Part shown: one piece after another, positions 7,175 through 15,204 of the stretch
How the letters are laid out: each line of letters opens with the position of its first letter
How positions within the stretch are numbered: position 1 is the first letter of the stretch
NCBI GenBank assembly: GCA_030618475.1
Contig: JAUXDG010000014.1
Location: forward strand, 1-21,598
DNA from: Gammaproteobacteria bacterium
Lineage (GTDB): Bacteria; Pseudomonadota; Gammaproteobacteria; DSM-19610
Length of the DNA: 21,598 nucleotides
Direction: 5' to 3'
Translations under genes and position numbers: made by a program
Notes under the pieces: model-generated
What the model saw: only the letters and a program-made list of their open reading frames with translations
Database searches by the model: none
Told to the model about the DNA's origin: nothing

Positions 7175-7786
7175 TTATTTCCGCTTCCAGTTCCCGGCAT
7201 TGTCCTGATACCACCAGCCCGCTGGCGCATTATCGATCCAGCGCCTGGCGAAAGTCTTGCGGATATCCGCTTCCCACTCCGGCTGCCCGTTGGCGCGGGC
7301 AATTTCCTTATACAGGGCTATACGGTCACGGTTCTCATCGGCGACCAGCGTCTTGGCAGTCTTCCGCTCACGCAGTGCAACAGCATTCAGGTCGCGCACC
7401 TCGATCAATCCACCGTTTGTCATACCAACACCACCATTGCCATAAAAAGGCTTCAACTTTGGAAAACGTGCTTCCATCGATGCACGGATGGTGCGGATAG
7501 CGGGTGACTGGATATTGATATCGGCAGCCGCCTGTGCGGGTGCTGCCAGCCATTCAAGCAGGCTGACGAATACCGGCGTATCACCGACAGGCAGCTGCAG
7601 CGAGGTATCCGGCTGCTGTTTTATCTCAGGTTGCGGCTCAGGTTCCTGGCCTTCACCATAGACACCCCGGATGATCTGGTCTGCAGCTTCCACCGCCTCT
7701 GCGCTGGGAAAATAAACATTGATGGTGACACAGGCCGCCAGGAACAGCATCGTTCCCAGCAGTGAACTCAAACGAATCGTCTTCAT
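7175..7786 (-). CDS. YdbL-like (DUF1318) protein with a lipoprotein signal
   Basis: 203 residues. The C-terminal part, with LVADENRDRIALYKEIARAN and the ending NAPAGWWYQDNAGNWKRK, matches the DUF1318/YdbL family. The N-terminus MKTIRLSSLLGTMLFLAAC has a clear lipobox (L16-A17-A18-C19), so it should be lipidated; Val follows the Cys, which fits outer-membrane sorting. From memory, E. coli YdbL is only about 110 residues, is not a lipoprotein, and works with YdbH and the small lipoprotein YnbE. Here a mature start CVTINVYFP and a Pro/Glu/Gln-rich linker (about 48-65) precede the conserved part. It lies 64 bp after the ydbH-like gene, with no ynbE between. Function is inferred from the family: assisting an inner-to-outer membrane bridge. 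Confidence 0.8.
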   Translation of the reverse strand: MKTIRLSSLLGTMLFLAACVTINVYFPSAEAVEAADQIIRGVYGEGQEPEPQPEIKQQPDTSLQLPVGDTPVFVSLLEWLAAPAQAAADINIQSPAIRTIRASMEARFPKLKPFYGNGGVGMTNGGLIEVRDLNAVALRERKTAKTLVADENRDRIALYKEIARANGQPEWEADIRKTFARRWIDNAPAGWWYQDNAGNWKRK

Positions 7787-7850
7787 CAGTTTCGGTTTCC
7801 TCTCTTACGACCGGCCTATTATAGGCCTTAACGCCATTACCCGGAAAAAG

Positions 7851-9905
7851 TTATCGCACAACAGGGCCATTGCCAGCGGTAATCGATTTCAAGCGCCCGA
7901 GCAGTGACAGCCAATCGACTTCGCTGGCATAGCCGATGACATCAAGCCGGGGCGGCAACAGACGGCCCTGGACCAGATAATATCCATTCTCGGCCGGTGC
8001 AACACCATCCATATGGCAGATACCGCTTTCCAGGCGGCAACGAATGCCCAGCCGTCGATACGGAAAATCCTCCAGGAAACGCAGAAAGCTGCGTGACACT
8101 GCACCACCTATACCTGCACCACCAAGGTTGGAAATATTATCCACGGCCTTCTGACTGATGCGGCGGCGGCTGCGATCATCCGGCGGGGTCTCAAAAGCCG
8201 CGTCAAAAGCCACCAGCTGCCAGGCTTCCATATACAGATCGTTCACCCGACCCTGCAACTGCCCTTCAATACGACCGAATGAGAAGGTCCTGGTCAGTGT
8301 TTCCAGATCGATGTGTTCGAGCCGGGCATCAGCCCACAGCCGTGGTACCAGCCCAAGCGGCTGCTGGATACGCAGGTTACGCAGCGTAATATCGCCGTCG
8401 AATGCCTGCACCAGCAGGACACCCCCCAGTGTGAGTTCACCCTTTTCATAACGGACTTTGGGCACCATTCCTGACAACTTTCCGGACAGTGGGGGCCAGC
8501 CCAGTGCAGTACTGAATGCCTGCATGGAAACCGGTGTCAGCATACCATCCAGCATCCAGTGCAGTTCCCCATGGTCTATGCCGAGTTCAAACTCGTCTAC
8601 ATGCAACTCTCCGTCGAGCAGGGATACCACCAGCGGCTGCTGAATCTTCACACTGCTTCCATCTGACTCCACGCCAAGCTCTGCGGCACCGAGTTGCAGC
8701 TGGTAAAAATTGGCACCCTGCCATGCCAGCCTTGACTGGCGAACGCTACCACTATTGTCCCAAGCCAGAACTCCGTTCAGTGCCCGAACCCCGAACTGGC
8801 CATCAGGCTCGCCGAAGGATACCTGGTCCAGTTTCATCTGCGTCGATTGCAGTCGACCTTCACGCAGCTTCAGACGTCCCTGCAAACGGCCTGCAGTCTC
8901 CAGTTTTTCGAGCACAGTGCCCGCCAGCCAGGGTTGCAACCAGGTCTCGAACAGGCCCGGTAACCAGGCCTGCTCGATCTCCAGCCCCAGCTGTCGCAGC
9001 GGAGTGTCAGCGCCCGGCGCCCACACAGCATCCAGACTTCCCATTACGACATCGGGCTGCCTGAAAGCCATCGACCGCAATAGCAGCTCGCCATTGCCTG
9101 CATCCCAGTACAAATCGACCGTCAACTCCAACGGACGTGCCTGTGAAAATTCAAGATAGACAGGCTCGGCGTAGAGCATGCCTTGTCTTGCAGCAAGACT
9201 GGCCTGTACCCGCCAGTCGCTGCCCTGCGGACTGGCGGAACCGCTACTGGCCAGCACCAGTGCCTCCGCTGCCTGGGTACCTTGTGCATTACTGTATCCG
9301 GACTCCTGCGTCTGCATTTTCCAGACTACATTTTTCAGTCCCCGACTATCACCACGCGCACTCAGTTTCCCGCTGATACTGCCCTGGTAATCGAATTTCG
9401 GAATTTCCAGCCCGGTCGCCGCAAGCAGATCCGCAATACCCGCCAGCATGGTATCGGTCAGGCTGCCGCTCAGCTCCCATTTACTGTCCTGCCGATGAAA
9501 TGCCAAGTGCACCTGACCGCCAGCCAGGGGAAACGCTGAAACAGATACCGTTAAATCCCGGGAGTCGAAATGGTAGCTGATTGCTGCCGGTACGGCCTCA
9601 GCATCAAACCAGTCGCTGGTCAGGCTAAGCTGTCCCTGCCGGCACTTTATTTCAGCCGGCAACAGCTCGAATATACTGCATGAAAATCGCAATTTTTCGA
9701 GTTGGTAATCACCCATCTGGAGTGACGCAAGCTCAAGAGTCATTTCTGACTGGCCGGAATCCATCCAATCGATCACCAGATTGACGTCACTCAGCTGCCA
9801 GCCAGCAGACTCGATGGTCCGCCAATGGAGTTGAATCTGATCGATGGCTGCCGCGTTACAGGACAGCAGGACAAGAATAAGTGTGCCTGATATCCGGGCC
9901 CACAT
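7851..9905 (-). CDS. YdbH-like envelope protein (AsmA-like / DctA-YdbH family)
   Basis: 684 residues, largely beta-strand-like repeats, with an N-terminal hydrophobic segment ISGTLILVLLSC that is either an anchor or a signal peptide. The C-terminal block SRRRISQKAVDNISNLGG, then RSFLRFLEDFPYRRLGIRCRLE, CHMDGVAP and YYLVQGRLLPPRLDVIGY, is the conserved end of the YdbH family. E. coli YdbH is larger (about 880) and, with TamB and YhdP, supports glycerophospholipid transport between the membranes. By family this protein is expected in the periplasm, spanning from the inner membrane. The LLSC near residue 16 loosely resembles a lipobox but has Leu at -2, so I do not call it lipidated. Its ATG directly abuts the cysM stop (TAAATG), so translation is probably coupled. 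Confidence 0.8.
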   Translation of the reverse strand: MWARISGTLILVLLSCNAAAIDQIQLHWRTIESAGWQLSDVNLVIDWMDSGQSEMTLELASLQMGDYQLEKLRFSCSIFELLPAEIKCRQGQLSLTSDWFDAEAVPAAISYHFDSRDLTVSVSAFPLAGGQVHLAFHRQDSKWELSGSLTDTMLAGIADLLAATGLEIPKFDYQGSISGKLSARGDSRGLKNVVWKMQTQESGYSNAQGTQAAEALVLASSGSASPQGSDWRVQASLAARQGMLYAEPVYLEFSQARPLELTVDLYWDAGNGELLLRSMAFRQPDVVMGSLDAVWAPGADTPLRQLGLEIEQAWLPGLFETWLQPWLAGTVLEKLETAGRLQGRLKLREGRLQSTQMKLDQVSFGEPDGQFGVRALNGVLAWDNSGSVRQSRLAWQGANFYQLQLGAAELGVESDGSSVKIQQPLVVSLLDGELHVDEFELGIDHGELHWMLDGMLTPVSMQAFSTALGWPPLSGKLSGMVPKVRYEKGELTLGGVLLVQAFDGDITLRNLRIQQPLGLVPRLWADARLEHIDLETLTRTFSFGRIEGQLQGRVNDLYMEAWQLVAFDAAFETPPDDRSRRRISQKAVDNISNLGGAGIGGAVSRSFLRFLEDFPYRRLGIRCRLESGICHMDGVAPAENGYYLVQGRLLPPRLDVIGYASEVDWLSLLGRLKSITAGNGPVVR

Positions 9906-10796
9906 TTAATCCGGGAATACCCCGGTAGACAGATAACGGTCGCCCCGATCACAAATGATGGCAACAATGACCGCATGCTCGTGGTGTTCACTCAACTTGA
10001 GTGCAGCTGCGACCGCACCGCCCGAGGAAATCCCACAAAATATGCCTTCTTTGGCAGCTAATGCCAAGGTGGTTTTTTCAGCTTCATGCTGCGTAATATC
10101 AATCGTTCGATCAACGTGACTGGCATCAAAGATCGACGGCAGGTATTCCTCGGGCCAGCGACGAATGCCCGGAATGGAGGCGCCTTCCGCAGGTTGCACA
10201 CCAACGATTTCTATGGCGGAATTCTTCTCTTTAAGGTAACGCGAGGTGCCCATAATGGTTCCCGTGGTACCCATGGCGCTGACAAAATGGCTAATGGTGC
10301 CGTTGGTATCCCTCCAGATCTCCGGTCCCGTACCTTCATAATGGGCGCGCGGATTATCCGGGTTGGAAAACTGATCCAGTACTTTTCCCTTACCATCGGC
10401 TTGCATTTGTTTAGCCAGATCCCGCGCACCTTCCATGCTCTGCTCCCGGCTCACAAATATAATATCCGCCCCAAAAGCCTTCATCACCTGGCGGCGTTCC
10501 ACGCACATATGGTCGGGCATAATCAATACCATCCGGTAACCTTTAATGGCCGCCGCCATGGCAAGAGCGATGCCGGTATTGCCACTGGTGGCCTCGATCA
10601 AGGTATCACCGGGCGCGATCTCTCCGCGTTGTTCGGCACCGCTGATCATGCTCAGTGCCGGCCGATCCTTGACTGAGCCTGCCGGATTATTGCCCTCCAG
10701 CTTGACCAGAATTGCGTTACTGCTCTCTCCGGGCAGGCGTTTCAGCTGCACCAGGGGCGTATTACCGACAAACTGCTCGATGCTCGAAAAACTCAT
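9906..10796 (-). CDS. cysM: Cysteine synthase B (O-acetylserine sulfhydrylase, CysM type)
   Basis: PLP enzyme that makes L-cysteine from O-acetylserine and sulfide; the CysM isozyme can also use thiosulfate. 296 residues (E. coli CysM 303). The PLP lysine is K43 in NNPAGSVKDRPA. The substrate loop TSGNTG is at 70-75 and the phosphate-binding GTTGT at 176-180. SSGGAV and the ending CDRGDRYLSTGVF follow; this ending and the short length favour CysM over CysK. The ATG at 10796 has AAGGGAG about 12 nt upstream, which is longer than ideal spacing. A candidate promoter at 10865-10892 would drive cysM, ydbH-like and ydbL-like together. The stop directly abuts the ydbH-like start. Confidence 0.93.
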   Translation of the reverse strand: MSFSSIEQFVGNTPLVQLKRLPGESSNAILVKLEGNNPAGSVKDRPALSMISGAEQRGEIAPGDTLIEATSGNTGIALAMAAAIKGYRMVLIMPDHMCVERRQVMKAFGADIIFVSREQSMEGARDLAKQMQADGKGKVLDQFSNPDNPRAHYEGTGPEIWRDTNGTISHFVSAMGTTGTIMGTSRYLKEKNSAIEIVGVQPAEGASIPGIRRWPEEYLPSIFDASHVDRTIDITQHEAEKTTLALAAKEGIFCGISSGGAVAAALKLSEHHEHAVIVAIICDRGDRYLSTGVFPD

Positions 10797-10864
10797 GAGA
10801 TCAGCGTACTCCCTTGTAGCTATTCAATTTCCTGTGCATTTCGGTATTTTCAACCAGACACCGA

Positions 10865-10892
10865 ATCATAGCCTTTTGGCCACACATGACAA
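10865..10892 (-). promoter_or_regulatory. Candidate sigma-70 promoter upstream of cysM
   Basis: On the - strand, TTGTCA (10892-10887), a 16-bp spacer and TATGAT (10870-10865) each match the -35 and -10 consensus at 5/6. It lies in the 124-bp gap between pdxJ and cysM and predicts a leader of about 60 nt. This is the best promoter-like sequence I saw in the window, read by eye. Confidence 0.5.
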
Positions 10893-10920
10893 CAACTTGC
10901 CGGGCAGCTAGTACCCCCTT

Positions 10921-11673
10921 TTATCCGGGGTTCGTGTTCAGGAGAAACCTTGCCTCGACCATTAATCGTTTCATTTCCCGCACAGCTTCACCCAGCCCGG
11001 AAATAACGGCCCGCGCGACGATAGCATGACCGATATTGAGTTCGCGCAGCTGTGGAAGTGCAGCAATTGCCTGTACATTGTGATAATGCAGACCATGTCC
11101 GGCGTTTACCTGCAATCCAATGTCATCGCCGAGGCAGATAGCCTGATGAATTTTCGTGAATTCAGCATCCTGGTCTGATGGATTACCGGCATCGGAAAAA
11201 TGTCCGGTATGAATCTCAATACAAGGAGCACCCACTTCTTTAGAAGCTTCGACCTGTCGCCTGTCGGCATCGATAAACAGCGATACACGCACACCAGCTT
11301 CCGACAAACGTTGACAGGCATCACGCATACGTTCCATCTGCCCTGCCACATCCAGCCCGCCCTCAGTTGTAAGCTCTTCGCGCCTTTCGGGCACCAGGCA
11401 ACAGTCCATCGGCCGGACCCGACAAGCAATATCGAGCATTTCTTCAGTAACGGCCATTTCCAGGTTCATACGCGTTTGTAGAACATCCTTCAACATGACA
11501 ACATCGCGATCCTGGATATGACGGCGGTCTTCACGAAGATGCAGGGTAATACTGTCCGCCCCTGCCTGTTCCGCTTCAATGGCCGCCTGAACCGGGTCAG
11601 GATAATGCGTGCCGCGTGCCTGACGCAGCGTGGCAACGTGATCGATATTGACACCAAGCAGAATCGGATTCAT
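10921..11673 (-). CDS. pdxJ: Pyridoxine 5'-phosphate synthase
   Basis: Condenses 3-amino-2-oxopropyl phosphate (1-amino-acetone-3-phosphate) with 1-deoxyxylulose 5-phosphate to make pyridoxine 5'-phosphate, the last ring-forming step of the DXP-dependent vitamin B6 pathway. 250 residues (E. coli 243), a single TIM barrel. Family marks are GVNIDHVATLRQARG (7-21), SITLHLREDRRHI (41-53), NLEMA (70-74), CLVPERREELTTEGGLD, HTGHF and VNAGHGLHYHN, which together hold the usual active-site Asp, His, Arg and Glu residues. It follows recO by 12 bp, the classic recO-pdxJ arrangement of Gammaproteobacteria. The usual downstream partner acpS is absent; instead there is a 124-bp gap and cysM. Confidence 0.97.
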   Translation of the reverse strand: MNPILLGVNIDHVATLRQARGTHYPDPVQAAIEAEQAGADSITLHLREDRRHIQDRDVVMLKDVLQTRMNLEMAVTEEMLDIACRVRPMDCCLVPERREELTTEGGLDVAGQMERMRDACQRLSEAGVRVSLFIDADRRQVEASKEVGAPCIEIHTGHFSDAGNPSDQDAEFTKIHQAICLGDDIGLQVNAGHGLHYHNVQAIAALPQLRELNIGHAIVARAVISGLGEAVREMKRLMVEARFLLNTNPG

Positions 11674-11685
11674 ACACGTATTCCC

Positions 11686-12408
11686 CTAGTTTCTTTTCAG
11701 TGATCTAAACAGTTCACGTGATTTAAGTGGTTTGTCACCGAGATAAAGGTTCAAGGCTGCACGCGTTAACCGCTTGGCATCCCGAAGCACCTCAGCCGTA
11801 GTCATTCTTTCCTGCGACAGAGCCAGCAGGCTTGATCCTTTGAAGACAAATCCCTGCGCTGCTTCTCCGCTGGTAATAACAGGCCCGGACTCTAATTGAT
11901 ATTCATAGTAAAGTTCCGGCTGTACCGGTTCACCCATTTCAATTTCAGTGTCCAGCAACAATCCATAACCCAGTTCCTGCAACAGTCTCTTTTCGAATAG
12001 TCGTAATACCGGCTCAACCTCAAAACCATGGGCAAAGTTCTGCAAGCTGGCCTGATAGGCCATATAGAGTCCAGGGTGCGGATCATGGCGCGCCAGCAAA
12101 CGAAGCAACAACTCATTCAGATAAAACACGCTATATAATGCCGTGCCCTTAAAACTGTGGAGAGGGCCATCCGCCTCCACAGCGGTCAGTGTGCCCAACT
12201 CACCACGGGCATTCCAGGACAGGCGCAGAGACCGGAACGGCTGCAACTCACCGCGCTGTCTGGATTTTGGTGAACGAACACCTCGTGCCACCAGACCCAC
12301 CCGGCCATGGGATTCTGTAAACATCTCCAGCAAGGCGCTGCTTTCGCGGTAAGGCCGCTGGTGCAACAGGTAGGCAGGAACCAGTTCAATACGTGAAATA
12401 ACAGCCAT
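11686..12408 (-). CDS. recO: DNA repair protein RecO
   Basis: Recombination mediator that, with RecR (and RecF), loads RecA onto SSB-coated single-stranded DNA for gap repair. 240 residues (E. coli 242). The N-terminal OB-fold domain is seen in PAYLLHQRPYRESSALLEMFTE..., GRVGLVARGVRSPKSR (about 36-51) and LQPFRSLRLSW. The middle helical part has ALYSVFYLNELLLRLLARHDPHPGLY, a well-conserved RecO segment, and the C-terminus ends KPLKSRELFRSLKRN. No Cys zinc cluster is visible, as in E. coli RecO and unlike Deinococcus RecO. It sits 3 bp after era and 12 bp before pdxJ, so it is clearly operonic. Confidence 0.95.
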   Translation of the reverse strand: MAVISRIELVPAYLLHQRPYRESSALLEMFTESHGRVGLVARGVRSPKSRQRGELQPFRSLRLSWNARGELGTLTAVEADGPLHSFKGTALYSVFYLNELLLRLLARHDPHPGLYMAYQASLQNFAHGFEVEPVLRLFEKRLLQELGYGLLLDTEIEMGEPVQPELYYEYQLESGPVITSGEAAQGFVFKGSSLLALSQERMTTAEVLRDAKRLTRAALNLYLGDKPLKSRELFRSLKRN

Positions 12409-12411
12409 GAA

Positions 12412-13317
12412 TCAGTCTTCGTTATAACCGAGACTGCGCAATGCCCGCTCATCATCTGCCCAGCCCTCCTTTACCTTCACCCACAGCTGAAGAAACACTT
12501 TCTGACCAAAAGCTCTCTGCATATCTTCCCGAGCCTCACTCCCTACCTCTTTCAGCCGCTGCCCCTTGTTACCAATCACTATCGGTTTATGACTCTCTTT
12601 CTCCACCCAGATAAGCGCGTAAACATGCAGGGTTTTCTTTTCTTTCCTGAAGCGCTCGATTTCCACTGTCAGTCCGTAGGGGATTTCCTCTCCCAGCTTG
12701 CGAAACAGTTTTTCACGCACCAGCTCGGCTGCCAGAAATCGTTCGCTGCGATCGGTAACCTGGTCTTCGGAATAATAAGGCGGCGACTCCGGCAATCGCT
12801 TGCGAACCGCCGCTTCCAGTTGTTGCAGATGGTCACCGTTCTTTGCACATATCGGAATGAGCTCTGCAAACTCTCTTTTTCCCGACAGCACTTCGAGCTG
12901 CGGCAATAAATTGGTCTTGTCTGCCACACGGTCGATCTTATTAATGGCAAGAATGACCGGGCAGGACACGTGTTCGAGCTTTTCAATAACCCAGTCATCG
13001 TCCTCTTGCCAGCGGGTACCTTCGACAACAAACACAACGACATCAACATCACGAAAACTGTCAACCGCCGCGCGGTTCAGGTAACGATTCATGGCTCGCG
13101 GTTGCCTGGCATGCAGGCCAGGTGTATCGACAAAAACGATCTGCGCCTGCTCGTCTGTCTTTATACCCAGGATACGGTGGCGGGTTGTTTGCGGCCGCTG
13201 CGAGGTAATACTGACCTTCTGACCAACCAGACGATTCAGAATCGTGGACTTGCCCACGTTGGGCCGTCCCACCAGGGCCACAAATCCACAACGAAAACTA
13301 CCCATCGTCGGGATCAC
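12412..13317 (-). CDS. era: GTPase Era (30S ribosome assembly)
   Basis: Ras-like GTPase that binds the 3' end of 16S rRNA and helps 30S subunit maturation. 301 residues from GTG 13317, equal to E. coli Era. G1 is GRPNVGKS (17-24), G2 lies in the QRPQTTRHRI region (40-49), G3 is DTPG (64-67) and G4 is NKID (126-129). The C-terminal KH domain includes KPIVIGNKGQRLKEVG, with the GNKG loop, and LQLWVKVKEGW. An in-frame ATG at 13305 (residue 5) is an equally plausible start; it overlaps the rnc stop as ATGGGTAG. Neither start has a good Shine-Dalgarno sequence. Overlap with rnc and a 3-bp gap to recO indicate tight coupling. Confidence 0.97.
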   Translation of the reverse strand: MIPTMGSFRCGFVALVGRPNVGKSTILNRLVGQKVSITSQRPQTTRHRILGIKTDEQAQIVFVDTPGLHARQPRAMNRYLNRAAVDSFRDVDVVVFVVEGTRWQEDDDWVIEKLEHVSCPVILAINKIDRVADKTNLLPQLEVLSGKREFAELIPICAKNGDHLQQLEAAVRKRLPESPPYYSEDQVTDRSERFLAAELVREKLFRKLGEEIPYGLTVEIERFRKEKKTLHVYALIWVEKESHKPIVIGNKGQRLKEVGSEAREDMQRAFGQKVFLQLWVKVKEGWADDERALRSLGYNED

Positions 13318-13987
13318 GCCCTAAACGATCCAACATACCCGCAGCGGCAGCCTGTTCCGCCCGGCGTCGGCTACTGCCTTTGCCTTGACTGGATTGCTGC
13401 GCACCGGCTACCCGACATTCAACGTGAAATTGCTGATTGTGTGATTTTCCGCTGACACTCGTCACTTCGTAAACCGGCAGATCCAGCTTGCGTGACTGCA
13501 GGTATTCCTGTAAACGCGTTTTCGGATCCTTGAGTTCATCGAGCACAGAGAGCTGACGGACCTTGCTTGAAAACAGCCGTTGCACACAGGCACGGCAGGC
13601 TTCAAACCCGCTATCCAGAACAATCCCGCCTAGAATGGCTTCCAGCGCATCCGCCAGGATGGAGTCGCGGCGGAATCCCCCGCTCTTCAGCTCCCCCGAA
13701 CCCAGATACAGGTAATCACCGACAGTCACGCTACGTGCAATATCAGCGAGGGTCTCCTTTTTTACCAGACTGGCACGCAGACGGCTCAACTGCCCCTCAT
13801 CGGCGTCTGGAAACAACGTGTACAGCCAATCAGCAACGATATAACCCAGCACAGCATCGCCCAGAAATTCCAGACGCTCGTTATTCTGACCGCCCGCACT
13901 GCGATGGGTCACCGCTGCCTGCAGCAGTTGAGGATCCTTGAAATTATACCCTAAAGTTCGACTTAGACCGTCCAGCGAACGGCTCAA
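13298..13987 (-). CDS. rnc: Ribonuclease III
   Basis: Dimeric endonuclease that cuts double-stranded RNA, processing rRNA precursors and some mRNAs. 229 residues (E. coli 226). The signature ERLEFLGDAVL is at 37-47 with D44. The second acidic cluster is DSILADALEAILGG (108-121) with D113 and E116, matching E. coli D45, D114 and E117. The C-terminal dsRNA-binding domain runs from DPKTRLQEYLQ to RRRAEQAAAAGMLDRL. The start appears to be TTG at 13987, because there is no ATG near and the frame then aligns with known N-termini. TTGA overlaps the stop of the upstream DUF4845 gene, pointing to translational coupling. Its 3' end overlaps era. Confidence 0.96.
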   Translation of the reverse strand: MSRSLDGLSRTLGYNFKDPQLLQAAVTHRSAGGQNNERLEFLGDAVLGYIVADWLYTLFPDADEGQLSRLRASLVKKETLADIARSVTVGDYLYLGSGELKSGGFRRDSILADALEAILGGIVLDSGFEACRACVQRLFSSKVRQLSVLDELKDPKTRLQEYLQSRKLDLPVYEVTSVSGKSHNQQFHVECRVAGAQQSSQGKGSSRRRAEQAAAAGMLDRLGRDPDDG

Positions 13988-14358
13988 TGGGCAACAACCT
14001 CTATTTGCTTGTCAAAGGTGGCGACTATGTCGATGTTGCCAGCCAGGTGCTCACGTCGCTCATAGTTGATACCTACTTTCAGCACGCCCCTGTCCTTGCT
14101 GACCTTGATCAGTTTGGGATCAACATTGCGGACATCATTGACATTAAAGCGCCTACTGACGAGCTTGATTATCTCGCTCCTGGTCTGCTGCGTAATACCC
14201 GGTTGTTCTTTAAGTGACTCCAGCGTCGATGCCACTTTGCCAAATTCAAGATAGAGCGGCACCATACGAAGAGTAATGAGGGTAAAAAATGCTATAAGAC
14301 CCAATACCAGCATCCAGCCGATTGCCGTCATGCCTTTTTGGTGATGCCATTTCTTCAT
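13984..14358 (-). CDS. DUF4845 small membrane-anchored protein
   Basis: 124 residues from ATG 14358, which has GGAGAA about 6 nt upstream; an upstream in-frame start at 14415 lies inside lepB and is not supported. The N-terminus MKKWHHQKGMTAIGWMLVLG leads into one membrane helix (about 14-32, LVLGLIAFFTLITLRM). A soluble part of about 90 residues follows, probably in the periplasm. The K-G-M-T-x-I-G entry resembles pilin-like N-termini, but no pilin Glu-5 motif is present. This matches the DUF4845 family found between lepB and rnc in many Gammaproteobacteria; its function is unknown. The position suggests a link to signal peptidase or envelope processing, but that is only inferred from context. 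Confidence 0.85.
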   Translation of the reverse strand: MKKWHHQKGMTAIGWMLVLGLIAFFTLITLRMVPLYLEFGKVASTLESLKEQPGITQQTRSEIIKLVSRRFNVNDVRNVDPKLIKVSKDRGVLKVGINYERREHLAGNIDIVATFDKQIEVVAH

Positions 14359-14374
14359 CGCTGTTCTCCGCAGA

Positions 14375-15202
14375 CTAGTTGATGGAATCCCCGATACGAT
14401 CCCAGCCCACACCACCGGCCGCTGAATCCCAGTTCATCCAGATCATAAAAGCTCTTCCAACCAGATTCCCGTCAGGTACGAATCCCCAGTAACGACTGTC
14501 ATTACTGTTGTCGCGGTTATCGCCCATGACGAAATAGTGCCCTTCCGGTACGACAACATCAGTCGATACACCACCAACACCATTCACAACGAGAATATCG
14601 TGTTTGACGTCACCCAGCACTTCGCTGCGCAGGTCAGCACCCGACATGGACAGGCCTGACCCTGTCCCTATATAGCTACCCGCCGGTATTTGCGCAACTT
14701 TCTCATTATTTATATACAGGGTTTTGTCCTGATAAACCACGTGGTCACCGGCTACACCGACCACTCGCTTGATGTAATCGATGCTGGGATCCCTGGGAAA
14801 ACGGAAAACCACCACATCGCCGCGTTCCGGCTCACCCAGCTCCATGACTTTCTTGTTGACCACCGGCAAACGAATACCGTAGGCATACTTATTGACCAGA
14901 ATAAAATCACCGACCAGCAGGGTTGGCATCATCGAGCCAGACGGTATACGGAAGGGTTCCACCAGGAAGGAGCGCAATAACAGCACAGCCAGAATAACCG
15001 GGAAAAAAGATTTGGCATACTCAACAAGCGTTGGTTCTTTGAGCGTTGCCTCCACCCGACCGGGATCAATACCAGCCCCGCCGGCACCCAGCGCCGCCGC
15101 CTGCTGCCTGCGTTTTGGTGCCCACATTAGAACATCAACAGCCCATATCAGCCCGGTCACCAGGGTGGCCACTACCAGTATGGTTGGAAAATCAAAATTC
15201 AT
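14375..15202 (-). CDS. lepB: Signal peptidase I
   Basis: Inner-membrane serine protease that removes signal peptides from secreted proteins. 275 residues, shorter than E. coli LepB (324). Two membrane segments are visible, about 8-27 and 66-80, with a cytoplasmic loop between them. The catalytic Ser is S90 in IPSGSMMPT and the catalytic Lys is K145 in DYIKRVVG (E. coli S91 and K146, counting Met). The conserved GDNRDNSNDSRYWGFV box is present. The ATG at 15202 lies 2 bp after the lepA stop, the usual lepA-lepB pairing. Confidence 0.97.
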   Translation of the reverse strand: MNFDFPTILVVATLVTGLIWAVDVLMWAPKRRQQAAALGAGGAGIDPGRVEATLKEPTLVEYAKSFFPVILAVLLLRSFLVEPFRIPSGSMMPTLLVGDFILVNKYAYGIRLPVVNKKVMELGEPERGDVVVFRFPRDPSIDYIKRVVGVAGDHVVYQDKTLYINNEKVAQIPAGSYIGTGSGLSMSGADLRSEVLGDVKHDILVVNGVGGVSTDVVVPEGHYFVMGDNRDNSNDSRYWGFVPDGNLVGRAFMIWMNWDSAAGGVGWDRIGDSIN

Positions 15203-15204
15203 GT

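Noticed and set aside
6961..7302. 113-codon open frame on the - strand across the palindromic repeat
   Set aside because: It runs through both inverted-repeat arms and the end of the ydbL-like gene in another frame, shows no domain, and looks like a by-product of the repeat.
7787..7850. Hidden ynbE-like small lipoprotein gene between the ydbH-like and ydbL-like genes
   Set aside because: 64 bp is too short for the roughly 60-residue YnbE, and no lipobox frame is present.
10797..10920. acpS or another small gene after pdxJ
   Set aside because: The 124-bp gap is too short for acpS and has no open frame with family marks; it holds a promoter candidate instead.
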